From positions 1 to 40,269 of the forward strand of contig CAYVFC010000072.1 in assembly GCA_964450715.1 (NCBI GenBank): a stretch of 40,269 nt of DNA, in the 5' to 3' direction. The position numbers and the translations under genes were made by a program. This stretch comes from CAYVFC01 sp964450715 (GTDB taxonomy: Bacteria; Myxococcota_A; Polyangia; Polyangiales; JAFGIB01). Of this stretch, positions 1 through 8,232 are shown in pieces; position 1 is the stretch's first letter, and the number at the start of each line of letters is the position of its first letter. The notes under the pieces were generated by a model. It was not told where the DNA came from. It saw nothing but the letters and a program-made list of their open reading frames with translations, and searched no databases.

Positions 1-130
1 GCGTAAATCGCCGTCAGAAACCGTTTGGGCCGGCTGTTAAGCGATCACGCGTGTTCCTTCATCCAACCGAGAAGCTCTTCACCTATCGTTACGCCATCCC
101 GGCGGCGGCGAGATCCGGTGTGGAGCGGAA

Positions 131-1618
131 GTGAATCCCATGTTGAGCCAGGTTTTACCGAGCAGGCCGCACCCGAGCAAATCGTTGCCTGGCTCGATGT
201 TGACGGCTCTGCTCTACACCATCTCGCTCGGCTGCGACGGGTCGACCGAGACCACCGGTCCGGGGGATGCGAATATCGTCGATGCCGATTCGTCCGAACC
301 GATCGAAATCCGTAATCTTACGGTCTTCGAAAATCCCAAGAACGCGCTCTCCTACTTCGTTGAATGGGAAACCGATGTGCCGGCGAATACCGTCTTGAAG
401 ATGACCTGTGGCGGAGAGATATCGCAGGTATATCGATCGGAGAAGTTGACGCGCGCTCACTCGGTCTTCGTCATGGGGTTGCTCGATGGGATCGGCTGCG
501 ACCTGAACCTCGAGTCACACCTCTACCGGCGCTTCGGCAGCGCCGAAGCCCGCATCGATCGGGCCGGACCGCTTCCCGACTTTCTGCCGGAATTGAGCGC
601 GCGGGTCGTCGATCGGGAACGGATGCAAACGGGATGGACGCTGTTTACCTTCGGACGGTTCAGCGTTTCGGGTCCGGTCTACGTCGTGGTCACCGACGAG
701 GAAGGCCGCTACCGATGGGCGGTTCTGGAGAGCACGGATCGACGCTACGCCGACAATGAATTGTTGGTCATCCCGGAGGGCATTCTCCTGGGAGGTGGCT
801 CGACGAAGATCCTCAGTTGGGAGGGTGACGTGATCTGGGAACCCCCTTTTGACAGCCACCACGACATCACCCCCTCGCCCTTTCACCAGAATCACTTCCT
901 ATATCTCGGCTACAGCAGGGAGGGATGCGGTACCAACGAAGGCACGGCCCACGAGTTCGACCGGACCACGCAGCAGACCATCTGGACCTGGCGCATCTGC
1001 GAGCACTTCAAGCCGCGACTCGATTACCAGAACTGGTCGCATATCAACACTATCGAGCCCTTCCCGAACCAGAGGGCGGTTCTGCTCTCGCCGCGGGACC
1101 AGAATGCGCTGCTCAAGGTCGACCGCGATACCGACCAGGTCATCTGGATTCTGGGTGAGGGCGGCGACTTCGAGATGGATGAATCGGCCCGATTCTTGCG
1201 CCAACACGCACCGGAATTTCAACCCGATGGCAACCTGCTTCTGTTCGATAACGGGCTCTCGTCGGCAGAGGCGTCCAGGGCGGGCGACGGGGCTGACCGG
1301 GCACGCCCGTACAGCCGTGCCCTCGAGCTCGCTTTGGTTTTCGACCAGAACGGCGAGCCGCTTCGCGCTGAAAAAGTATGGGAATACAAAGATGAAACTC
1401 TATTTTCCGGGGGCCGTAGCGAAGCGGACCGGCTGGCGAACGGCAATACGCTCATTACCTATAGTACCTTGAGAGAGGATGACTCGACGCTGATGCGGGA
1501 AGTTACGGCCGAAGGCGATGTGGTGTGGGAGCTGCGTCTGCCGGAGGATCGATCCACCTATCGATCGGAGCGACTGGTTCAACCCAACTACGGGTATGTC
1601 CGCGACAGCACCGACTGA
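131..1618 (+). CDS. Arylsulfotransferase (ASST)-like lipoprotein
   Basis: The 495-residue product resembles the arylsulfotransferase / ASST-like beta-propeller family. The central part carries the characteristic run of His-containing blades: 'SHHDITPSPFHQNHFLYLG', then 'WSHINTIEPFPNQRAVLLSP', then 'QNALLKVDRDTDQVIWILGE' and 'QHAPEFQPDGNLLLFDNG'. ASST enzymes move sulfate between phenols in the periplasm, but many relatives are uncharacterised, so the substrate is unknown. The N-terminus holds a hydrophobic stretch ending in a lipobox (ISLGC, Cys35 counted from GTG 131), followed by an Asp/Ser-rich linker, so an outer-surface lipoprotein is likely. Possible starts are GTG 131 and ATG 140 (GGAG at 122-125), or ATG 197, which would leave a very short signal peptide. 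It is convergent with the downstream kinase, with a gap of only 36 bp. The family assignment is fairly secure; the activity is not. Confidence 0.8.
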   Translation: MNPMLSQVLPSRPHPSKSLPGSMLTALLYTISLGCDGSTETTGPGDANIVDADSSEPIEIRNLTVFENPKNALSYFVEWETDVPANTVLKMTCGGEISQVYRSEKLTRAHSVFVMGLLDGIGCDLNLESHLYRRFGSAEARIDRAGPLPDFLPELSARVVDRERMQTGWTLFTFGRFSVSGPVYVVVTDEEGRYRWAVLESTDRRYADNELLVIPEGILLGGGSTKILSWEGDVIWEPPFDSHHDITPSPFHQNHFLYLGYSREGCGTNEGTAHEFDRTTQQTIWTWRICEHFKPRLDYQNWSHINTIEPFPNQRAVLLSPRDQNALLKVDRDTDQVIWILGEGGDFEMDESARFLRQHAPEFQPDGNLLLFDNGLSSAEASRAGDGADRARPYSRALELALVFDQNGEPLRAEKVWEYKDETLFSGGRSEADRLANGNTLITYSTLREDDSTLMREVTAEGDVVWELRLPEDRSTYRSERLVQPNYGYVRDSTD

Positions 1619-1654
1619 ACCGGCAGGACCGGGGGGGTGAGCAGACGCTAACGG

Positions 1655-3547
1655 TCAGTCGAGCAGCGACGCGCGCAGAAGGCGCAGGCGTTTGACCGCC
1701 CGACCGTCCCGCGCGTACTTCTCTATGGCTCGGTCCAGCGCCGGAAGCGCTTCGGAGCCGTAGATATTGCCGATCAGATCGGACGCCCGCGAGCCGATGT
1801 TCTTCTCGGCCGCGATCTGCAAGAGGTTGCGCAGCATGTCGGGATCTCCCCGACAACCGGGGTCGATGCGATACGCCAGTTCGTAATGGGTGATCGCGTC
1901 GCTCACCCAGTTGCGGTTCAAGAACAACGCGGCCAGCAAGAGGTGCCCGCGCGGATCCTCGGGACGGGCCCGGTTGTACTGGCGCAGAAACTCCTCGGTT
2001 CGTTTGCCCATCTTCTGTCCGTCCAAAACGGATCGACGCACCTTGCCCAGGTTTTTCGGGATGGCGCCTGCCCAGGGATTCACTGCCGGCACTCTGTTCC
2101 CCTGTTCGGTGCTCTCGCTATTTCCGGTACCGTCGCCGCCGGTCGGTTTACCCAACCCAGACGCGCGCCCGCTTTCCGCCTCGCCGTCGCTCGAGAGCAG
2201 GGCGCCTGGCGACCTCTCCGTTCCCGCAGCCGGCTTGCCGGCAGCGCTCGACCGAGACAGTTGCGGGGTATCCGCAGCGCCCGCCTTCATCGACGGACCC
2301 GATCGAGCCGCCACCCGCCGCTCGTCGGCTTCCGGTGTTTCGATAAGGCTCCGCGCGGTCAACGCGACCAGAACCACCACGCTCAAAAACCCGACCACCA
2401 TTGCCGCGGCGGCGACTATCGGGTGCCGGGACCGCGCCGGTATCTCCCGCAAGGCCTTAGTGCCCGGCCAATTCCAGATCCGCTCCGCTATTCTGCGCAC
2501 CGGGTCGGGCAGGGAACGGGGCGGGGGCAGCGAAGCGCGCTCGTGCCACCGGGTCTTCGCCTCGGAGTTGGCGTCGAACACGGTGGGCGCTTCCGCGATA
2601 GGTAGGCCGTCCGACGAAACGCCGTCGAGCTCGATGACCGCGGGGCTGGGAAGCGCTTCGAACGCCGCGCTCAGCTCGTCGATGTTCTGGTACCGCCCTC
2701 CGGGCACGCGGGCGAGCGCGCGCTGCAGCATATTTTCCAGCGCGGGAACGGCGCGACGGGTCGGGCATACATCTTGTATCGAGGGCAGCGGATCGACGAG
2801 CTGATGGCGAAACAGCTCGTGCGCCTCCCCGATATATGGCTTGCGCCCGGCCAGCATCTCGAAAAGAACGACGCCAACGGCATAGATATCCGCCCGCACG
2901 TCGATCGGTGCGCCCGAAAGCTGCTCCGGCGCGAGGTAGCCCGGCGTGCCGAAGATCTCGCCGAAGCGGGTGATCGGCGCCCCGTTCTCGGCCGCATCGG
3001 GACCGAGAAACTTGGCAAGCCCGAAGTCCAGCAGCTTGACGTGCTCGCTGCCGTCCGCCAGCGGTTGCAGGAAGACATTGCCCGGCTTGAGATCGCGGTG
3101 CACCAGCCCCTGCCGGTGTACCGACGCCAGTCCGAGCAGGATTTGCCTCAGGATGCGGAAAGCTCGCTCCGGCTCCAGGTGACCGCGATTCCGGAGAAGC
3201 TCGCTCAGCGTCGAGCCCTCGAGCAGCTCCATCACCAGATAGGTGGTGGCATCGGCCACGCCGAAATCGATGATCCCGACCACGTGGGGATGAGAGAGCG
3301 CCGCCAGCGCCCGCGCCTCCCGCTCGAACCGCTTCCGGGTCTCCCGCGTGGCATGGGCCCGCTCGTGCAGCACCTTGAGCGCCACCGGCCGCGAAAGCTT
3401 GAGATCGGTCGCGCGATAGACCACACCGACTCCACCCTCTCCCAGCCGTCCCTCGACCCGATACCGGCCTTCGAAATCGCTTCCTACCAGATCGGGAGGC
3501 GGAACGGAGAGCGCGGGGAGCCTTTCTCTCGCTGGTGGCTGTTCCAT
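1655..3547 (-). CDS. Transmembrane Ser/Thr protein kinase with TPR-like tail
   Basis: This is a eukaryotic-type (Hanks) kinase of 630 residues from the ATG at 3547; an upstream in-frame start at 3586 would add 13 residues with no recognisable role. The kinase domain covers about residues 25-300. It has a Gly-rich loop (GRLGEGGVGVVY), the VAIK-like lysine (VALKVL, Lys58), the catalytic loop HRDLKPGN (Asp152), DFG (Asp174) and the GTPGYLAPEQ activation segment, so it should be active. A Pro/Arg linker leads to one transmembrane helix (about 377-397, AAAAMVVGFLSVVVLVALTA), placing the rest outside the cytoplasmic membrane. A low-complexity Ser/Gly/Ala stretch follows, then a helical C-terminal region (about 510-630) that reads like TPR-type helices (HLLLAALFLNRNWVSDAITH). 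This layout is common in Myxococcota kinases. The signal and targets cannot be told from sequence. Confidence 0.9.
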   Translation of the reverse strand: MEQPPARERLPALSVPPPDLVGSDFEGRYRVEGRLGEGGVGVVYRATDLKLSRPVALKVLHERAHATRETRKRFEREARALAALSHPHVVGIIDFGVADATTYLVMELLEGSTLSELLRNRGHLEPERAFRILRQILLGLASVHRQGLVHRDLKPGNVFLQPLADGSEHVKLLDFGLAKFLGPDAAENGAPITRFGEIFGTPGYLAPEQLSGAPIDVRADIYAVGVVLFEMLAGRKPYIGEAHELFRHQLVDPLPSIQDVCPTRRAVPALENMLQRALARVPGGRYQNIDELSAAFEALPSPAVIELDGVSSDGLPIAEAPTVFDANSEAKTRWHERASLPPPRSLPDPVRRIAERIWNWPGTKALREIPARSRHPIVAAAAMVVGFLSVVVLVALTARSLIETPEADERRVAARSGPSMKAGAADTPQLSRSSAAGKPAAGTERSPGALLSSDGEAESGRASGLGKPTGGDGTGNSESTEQGNRVPAVNPWAGAIPKNLGKVRRSVLDGQKMGKRTEEFLRQYNRARPEDPRGHLLLAALFLNRNWVSDAITHYELAYRIDPGCRGDPDMLRNLLQIAAEKNIGSRASDLIGNIYGSEALPALDRAIEKYARDGRAVKRLRLLRASLLD

Positions 3548-3618
3548 CGCCAGGCTATAGTAGCACGCGACCACGGACAGCCTCAAAGCCAGGGTTCTCT
3601 TGCCCCGGCCCGCGCGGT

Positions 3619-4017
3619 CTAGACGAAATAGTCGAGAGCCTCGGCTGCGCCGGCCACCAGGATGCTCCAGCCGTCGTACCGGTGGATCCGCCAGGTTGGC
3701 TGGCGAACGACTTGCAGCCCGCGACTACACGGCAGATGCGACGCGAACGCCCCCCAGCTGGAAGACGGCTGGTCATCGGCGAGCTTGACCGCGACCGGCA
3801 ACCACGGCACCCCGTCGCGAGCGAGGAGGAAGTCGATCTCCCGCCTCTCCTCGTTCCGCAGGAAGCGAAGCTCGAAGTTGCCTTCGCCGCGGTCGGTACA
3901 GTAGTGACGGGCCGTGAGCAGGTGAGAGGCGACGAGGTTCTCGAAACGCGCCGCCTCGTCCGCGATACCGCCGTAGTCCCACAGGTAGATCTTACGGTCC
4001 GTGACAAAATAACTCAT
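3619..4017 (-). pseudogene. C-terminal remnant of an AAA ATPase of the DUF4143 family
   Basis: The 132 residues match only the C-terminal DUF4143 part of the ATPases that carry an N-terminal AAA P-loop domain (normally about 380-450 residues). Diagnostic blocks are KIYLWDYGGI, ARFENLVASHLL, and LRFLRNEERREIDFLLARDG followed by PWLPVAVK. No Walker A or B sequence is present upstream: the sequence before position 4017 is non-coding with a hairpin and a REP-like element. The family usually reads VECK or VEVK at the end of this block, where the copy here has VAVKLAD. It is therefore a truncated remnant, perhaps still translated from the ATG at 4017. Such ATPases are often mobile, accessory genes and sometimes toxin-antitoxin-like, which fits loss by deletion. 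Confidence 0.65.
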
Positions 4018-4405
4018 CCATCTTTCGGGCGGGACGGCCCCGGCTGCTGCGTGTACTCGGGTCCTTCGGACCCTGCGTATTGCCGCCGGAAACGTACAGC
4101 TTCGCGGACTAGCGCCCGCTCCGCGTTGTACGTTTCCGACGACAACGTCTCCGATTTTTTAATATCCCCAATATTTCTCGTCGTCGCGCCTTGCATCCGG
4201 GGCCGTCGCGCTCCGAGATCTGATCGAGTTATTTTGCGGTGCCTCCTAAGCCGCGTCGTAGCTCGGGTCAGCAGCAGGGCGGGGATCCCCAGCGGGTGAT
4301 GGGCCAGCGAGGCGGAGCAACTCCCGGTCCAGGCGTCTAGCAGGCAGTGGCCCAGGCCGGGGGACGAAAGGGGACGGCCGGTCCTGTGTAATTGCGTAAA
4401 TCCGA
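4018..4405. other. Gene-free stretch with an imperfect hairpin
   Basis: No plausible gene is seen here. An imperfect inverted repeat lies at 4087-4138 (12-bp perfect outer arm cggaaacgtaca / tgtacgtttccg plus a shorter inner match). On the + strand it is followed by a T6 run at about 4155-4160 and a short AT-rich patch (aatatccccaatattt). The distance from hairpin to T-run is too long for a classic terminator. The right end (4368 onward) is occupied by a REP-like palindrome described separately. Confidence 0.5.
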
Positions 4406-4439
4406 TTAGGAAAATGCAACAATGCAGGACCGTCCCCTT
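4368..4439. repeat. REP-like palindromic element (ggacggtcct type)
   Basis: An imperfect inverted repeat of about 72 bp. The left arm starts aaggggacggccggtcctg and the right arm reads aaggggacggtcctgc on the opposite strand. The middle is comparatively AT-rich and contains ccgattaggaaaatgc. The core aggaccgtccc recurs at 22456-22466 beside another element. I recall sequences of this kind as recurrent intergenic elements in deltaproteobacterial genomes, possibly mobilised by REP-associated tyrosine (Y1) transposases; that link is inference. The element overlaps the 3' end of the PAS gene and supplies its stop codon. Confidence 0.6.
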
Positions 4440-4936
4440 CCAGGGGAGCGTTTCGGCTCGTCGACCATCAGCAGCACTACCGGGCCGCGCTTGTAGGCGG
4501 AGATGGTGAGCTCGACCTCGCGGTCGATTCGATTCAGGTAGGCCTTGACCTTTTCCAACGGCTCGCCGCTCTGCATCACCGCCATCACCGTGTTGCGGAT
4601 GGCGCAGGTCTTGCAGTGCACCGTGTTGCCGCAGCCCTCGGGCAGGCGGGCGAAGCGGCACTCCATAACCTCGCCGCCTAGCAGGCCAGACAGCTGTCGA
4701 TCGCTCTTGCCCAGCATGTCGGCCATGCGCTGGTTGGCGGTAAGGATGCGGCCGTCGGCGTCGACGACCAGCACCGGGCCCGTGAATCGATCCAGGAACT
4801 CGCCCAGATCCAGCCCCTCCCACTGCTCTTTGAAGTATTCGACGCAAGCGGGGCAGATACCGTGCGTAACCGTATGGTTGTCGAACGGCTCTTTCTCGCC
4901 CAGGTCGGCGCGGCAGTACGAGCAGATGACTTTCAC
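4406..4936 (-). CDS. Small PAS-domain protein with zinc-ribbon-like and Cys-rich motifs
   Basis: A 176-residue cytoplasmic protein. The N-terminus has two CxxC pairs (C5/C8 and C28/C31) around HTVTHGIC, which looks like a small zinc-ribbon. A PAS domain follows from about residue 45 (GPVLVVDADGRILTANQRMADMLG). Inside it is a second Cys cluster: C93, then GCGNTVHCKTCAIR with C102, C108 and C111. That spacing suggests binding of a metal, an Fe-S cluster or another redox cofactor, but this is inference. No output domain is present, so it may act by protein contact. The last residues after VDEPK (RSPGRGRSCIVAFS) are encoded by the REP-like element, so the original C-terminus has been replaced. 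It lies 24 bp downstream of nothing obvious on its own strand; the fusion gene 4961-7903 ends 24 bp upstream of its start and may be co-transcribed. Confidence 0.75.
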   Translation of the reverse strand: MKVICSYCRADLGEKEPFDNHTVTHGICPACVEYFKEQWEGLDLGEFLDRFTGPVLVVDADGRILTANQRMADMLGKSDRQLSGLLGGEVMECRFARLPEGCGNTVHCKTCAIRNTVMAVMQSGEPLEKVKAYLNRIDREVELTISAYKRGPVVLLMVDEPKRSPGRGRSCIVAFS

Positions 4937-4960
4937 AAATGCTCCCCCCTTACGGAAGTG

Positions 4961-7903
4961 CTAATCGACCACGTACCCCAGCCGGCGCAGCCGCTCCTTC
5001 TGCTCCTCGTCCATCTGTACCTCGCGGCGCTTGACCGCGCCCTTGTTCGCTCCGGCGGCGTATTGCTCGAGCTGTTGCTTGCCGGCCTCGGCCAGCCGTT
5101 GCTCCTGCGAGGATAGATCTTTCTGCTCGCCCGGATCGATGTCGACCCGATACAGCTCGACCGGCTCGAGCCCGCGCGGGTTGCCCGGGTTGGCGGTGAT
5201 GACCTTGAGCTCGGCGTTTGCGGAGCGGTAGCGGAGCGACTCCAGAACGTTGCCCTCCAGGTTCTCTTCGGCAAAGACCAGGTCCGAGGCGGCGAACAGG
5301 CTCTTGCCCTGCACGCCCTCGGGCACCTCGATCGCGAACCGCTCGAGCAGGGTGGGCATCACATCGACCGACTCGACCCAGTGGTTGACGGTGGTGCCGC
5401 CCTGCCGGTTGCCGGGCAGCTTGAGCAGCAAGGGAACCCGGACCTGCTCGTCGTACAGCGTGGTTCCGTGCCAGAAGCCGCCGTGTTCGTTGAACTCCTC
5501 GCCGTGATCGGAGGTGACCACCAGGGTCAGATCATCGTACAGGCCGCGCTTGTTGAGCTCGGCGAGCAGGTGGCCGAACTGCTGGTCCCAGTAGACGATC
5601 TCGCCGTCGTATAGGCCTCTCAGGCGGGGCGCCTGGGAGGGGGCGGGCCTCTGCAGAGCCGCGCGCGACTGGCCGGTGCCGTCATAGGGATGGGTGTAAT
5701 ACGGATCGTGCGGATCCATGTAGCCCACGAAGAGGAACCAGGGCTCGGGCGGGTCGCGGTCCAGCAGCCCCAGCAGCGCGCGGTTGACCGCCTCGGCGTC
5801 CTGGTAGTCGCTTCCCTTGCGCACGCGGCCCAGCCGGTCGTGCGCTTTCTCGTCGATCCTTCTCAGCACCTGCAGCAGCAACAGCTTGGCCGCCTGGTCG
5901 CCAGCGCCCAGCACGAAGTCGGGCTCCAGGTAGCGGTACCAGTCGAAGCCCTGGTGGAAGTTGAAGAAGGGGGCCAGGTTGAAGTTGCTGACCAATCCGC
6001 CGGTGAAGTAGCCCGCCCCTTGCAGGACCTCGGGCAAGGTCACCAGCGCGTCCGGGAGCGAGTCGAACTTGGTGGTAGTCCGGTGGCTGCAGGGATAGCG
6101 GCCAGTGAGCGAGGAGGCGAAGCTGGGACGGGTCCAGGAGGAGTTGCTGAAGGCGTACTCGAAGCGGATGGCGTCGCGTGCGAATCCGTCCAGGTTCGGC
6201 GTCTCGATCTCCTGGTAGCCGTACAGGGGCAAATGATCGGCCCTGAGCGTGTCCACGATGATGAACAGGATGTTGCCCGCCCCGGCCGTGGCTTTGCGGT
6301 CCGGAAACGCGCGGGTAGGAGGGGCCGCGGACGCGTCGGCGGTCGTACGGGTGAGCGCGCCCGCCGCGGCCAGCAGCAGCACCGCGGCGCCGAACAGCGC
6401 AGGCGAGCCCCAGGCGGTGAGCAGAAGCGCGAAAGGCCGGCGGCCGAGCAGCCAGCGGAACAGTGCGGAGAGCAAAAAGTAGAGCAGCGCCGCGCCCAGC
6501 GCGAAGCCCAAGAGCAGCAACAGCCCCTCCGGGCTCTTCCAGCCGAACGCCTCGCGGAACCAGTCCCTGCGCACCCGGAAGGCGCCGATGCCGAGGAAAA
6601 AGGTCGACGCCATCAGCGCCAGGTATCCGGCGTAGGCCCTGGCCTCGGCCACCGCCTCGCGCCGCATCAGCCGGCCGCCCCAGGCCAGAAGCGCGCCCAG
6701 CAATCCGCCGCCCGCTCCCAGGCAGAGGCCGTAGCCGGCCACGCCGTAGGTATAGACGGATAAATCGGCGCCGGCCGCGCCCGCGCTCGAGATCACCGCG
6801 CCCTCGACCAGCCCCACCAGCGCGCCGCCCCAGAGCCCCGCCCCCAGGCCTATAACCGCTGCGCGCGCCGGGCGCGGCCGGAGCTCGGGTGGCGCCTCTT
6901 CTATCTCGGCCTGCACCAGCTTTTCGCGGTCGGCCTCGTCCACGCGGATGCTGACCTTGTAGCCGACCCGGCGCGAGATGAAGATCAGGCCGCCGAAGCT
7001 GGAGATGAACATCTCCACCGCGAAGCCCACGGTGGGGATGAGGAAGGCCATGGCCGGCGGCACGCCCACCGCGGTGTACAGCGCCACCGCGGTGGCCTCG
7101 CGCAGTCCGATGCCGTTGATGGATACAGGCATCAGGGTGCTGAAAATCTGCAGCGCCGAGGCGAAGAAGACCTCGCCCGGGCCGAGCTCGGCTCCCAGTG
7201 CGCGGGCGGTGCATACGTAGATCAAGTTGTTGAAAGCGTGGATGGCCATGGACAGGCCCGCGGCCTGGCTGACCAGCAGGCCGCGGCCGCCATAGGCGCA
7301 GACCGCGTCGATGGTGGTCTGAAGGCGCGAGCGGAAAGCGGCGGGAAGCCGCCCGGCGACCAGCCGGAACAGCGCGGGCCGGGTGATGAGCGCGATGGCC
7401 AGCACCACCAGCGCGAGAAAGAAGCCGTCGACCAGCACCAGGCCCCGTACGCCCAGAAAGCGCAGCCCGAAGATGGAGCCGGCCACCACCACCGCGCCGA
7501 AACCGAGCCAGCCCAGCACCATCTCGATCCCCACCTGGGCGGTGGCCCGGGCCAGCTTGCCGGTCTGGGTGGCGACGTCGTACAGCTTGTATCCCTGTAG
7601 CCCCAGCCCGGCCGGGGTGAAGGCGCCGAAGAAGCGGCCGATCATGAAGCTGCCCAGCAGGTGGCGGAAGGGGGCGAAGATGCCCTGACCGCGCAGCAGC
7701 AGATCCCAGCGCACGGTGGCGCAGAGTATGGCCGAGAGCTGCATCACCGCCGCCAGCGCGATCCAGCCCCAGTGAAGCCGGCTCAGCGCTTGCCACAGCT
7801 GTTCCGCGCCCTCGCGGGCCAGCACGCGGCGGACGATCAGGGCCATGATGCCCGCGGAGATGGTGAGCTTGGCCAGGAATATCAGGCGTTTTCGGTTGTT
7901 CAT
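4961..7903 (-). CDS. LPG_synthase_TM (flippase-like) and sulfatase-fold fusion membrane protein
   Basis: 980 residues from the ATG at 7903 (MNNRKRLIF), preferred over the start at 7972 because the membrane domain begins at once. Residues about 5-315 form a multi-helix domain of the lysylphosphatidylglycerol synthase TM / UPF0104 family (FGAFTPAGLGLQGYKLYDV, STLMPVSINGIGLREA). After a charged linker, residues about 345-520 add further membrane helices. Residues about 544-880 are an alkaline phosphatase-superfamily sulfatase domain: metal-site NILFIIVDTLRAD, the nucleophile region SSWTRPSFASSLTG with Thr591 where sulfatases carry Cys/Ser, HDPY, and SDHGEE (Asp799, His800). Thr at that place is typical of phosphoryl-transferring relatives such as LtaS and EptA rather than true sulfatases. 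A lipid or glycan head-group transfer at the outer face of the membrane is a reasonable guess. Confidence 0.85.
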   Translation of the reverse strand: MNNRKRLIFLAKLTISAGIMALIVRRVLAREGAEQLWQALSRLHWGWIALAAVMQLSAILCATVRWDLLLRGQGIFAPFRHLLGSFMIGRFFGAFTPAGLGLQGYKLYDVATQTGKLARATAQVGIEMVLGWLGFGAVVVAGSIFGLRFLGVRGLVLVDGFFLALVVLAIALITRPALFRLVAGRLPAAFRSRLQTTIDAVCAYGGRGLLVSQAAGLSMAIHAFNNLIYVCTARALGAELGPGEVFFASALQIFSTLMPVSINGIGLREATAVALYTAVGVPPAMAFLIPTVGFAVEMFISSFGGLIFISRRVGYKVSIRVDEADREKLVQAEIEEAPPELRPRPARAAVIGLGAGLWGGALVGLVEGAVISSAGAAGADLSVYTYGVAGYGLCLGAGGGLLGALLAWGGRLMRREAVAEARAYAGYLALMASTFFLGIGAFRVRRDWFREAFGWKSPEGLLLLLGFALGAALLYFLLSALFRWLLGRRPFALLLTAWGSPALFGAAVLLLAAAGALTRTTADASAAPPTRAFPDRKATAGAGNILFIIVDTLRADHLPLYGYQEIETPNLDGFARDAIRFEYAFSNSSWTRPSFASSLTGRYPCSHRTTTKFDSLPDALVTLPEVLQGAGYFTGGLVSNFNLAPFFNFHQGFDWYRYLEPDFVLGAGDQAAKLLLLQVLRRIDEKAHDRLGRVRKGSDYQDAEAVNRALLGLLDRDPPEPWFLFVGYMDPHDPYYTHPYDGTGQSRAALQRPAPSQAPRLRGLYDGEIVYWDQQFGHLLAELNKRGLYDDLTLVVTSDHGEEFNEHGGFWHGTTLYDEQVRVPLLLKLPGNRQGGTTVNHWVESVDVMPTLLERFAIEVPEGVQGKSLFAASDLVFAEENLEGNVLESLRYRSANAELKVITANPGNPRGLEPVELYRVDIDPGEQKDLSSQEQRLAEAGKQQLEQYAAGANKGAVKRREVQMDEEQKERLRRLGYVVD

Positions 7904-7997
7904 AGTTCCGAGGGGTACGCGATGGAGGCCAGTTTCCCCCGCGATCGAAGGGCGGTCAATTTGTTCGCGCACCGGGGCCGGTCAAACGCCTTACCGG

Positions 7998-8145
7998 GAG
8001 CCGCGTGATGACCCGCGACAGTCTTACCGGAAGCAGCCGGTCTTCTTCCACCCGGGAGAAGGTGCCCAATCCCCGCGCGATCTCGCCGATACGCATGGTG
8101 CCCGCGAGCGCGTCGTCGAACCGTTCGCCGATCTCAGTCAGGATT
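7998..8145 (-). pseudogene. Decayed histidine-kinase fragment
   Basis: Read on the minus strand, this gap contains an open stretch with FDDALAGTMRIGEIARGLG followed by TFSRVEEDRLLPVRLSRVI. That is closely similar to the linker after the HisKA dimerisation helix in the neighbouring hybrid kinase (AAEGATRIKRIVRDL then KTFARMDEERLVATKLEEVM). No catalytic His box or HATPase domain remains and the frame ends at a TGA soon after. It looks like debris from a paralogous kinase, perhaps from a past tandem duplication. The rest of the 329-bp gap between 7904 and 8232 holds only the palindrome at 8194-8219. Confidence 0.5.
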
Positions 8146-8193
8146 GTAGGGCGGGCTTTCCGCTTGCTCGACTTTCTCGCGGCTTTCGTCGAT

Positions 8194-8219
8194 CCCCCTT
8201 CGCCGCGCGGCGAAGGGGG
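8194..8219. terminator. Perfect 26-bp palindrome downstream of the hybrid kinase
   Basis: Arms cccccttcgccg and cggcgaaggggg with a CG centre give a strong 12-bp GC-rich stem. It lies 13 bp beyond the stop codon of the minus-strand kinase gene. There is no following T-run on either strand, so intrinsic termination is uncertain; it may instead protect the 3' end of the mRNA. Confidence 0.45.
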
Positions 8220-8232
8220 TTCCGGCGGGTTA

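Noticed and set aside
4087..4160. Hairpin plus T-run as an intrinsic terminator
   Set aside because: The T-run starts about 16 nt after the stem, too far for a normal terminator, and no gene on that strand ends there.
5682..7796. 704-residue open frame on the minus strand within the fusion gene
   Set aside because: It is an out-of-frame shadow of the real gene, Arg/Gly/Ala-rich and without motifs.
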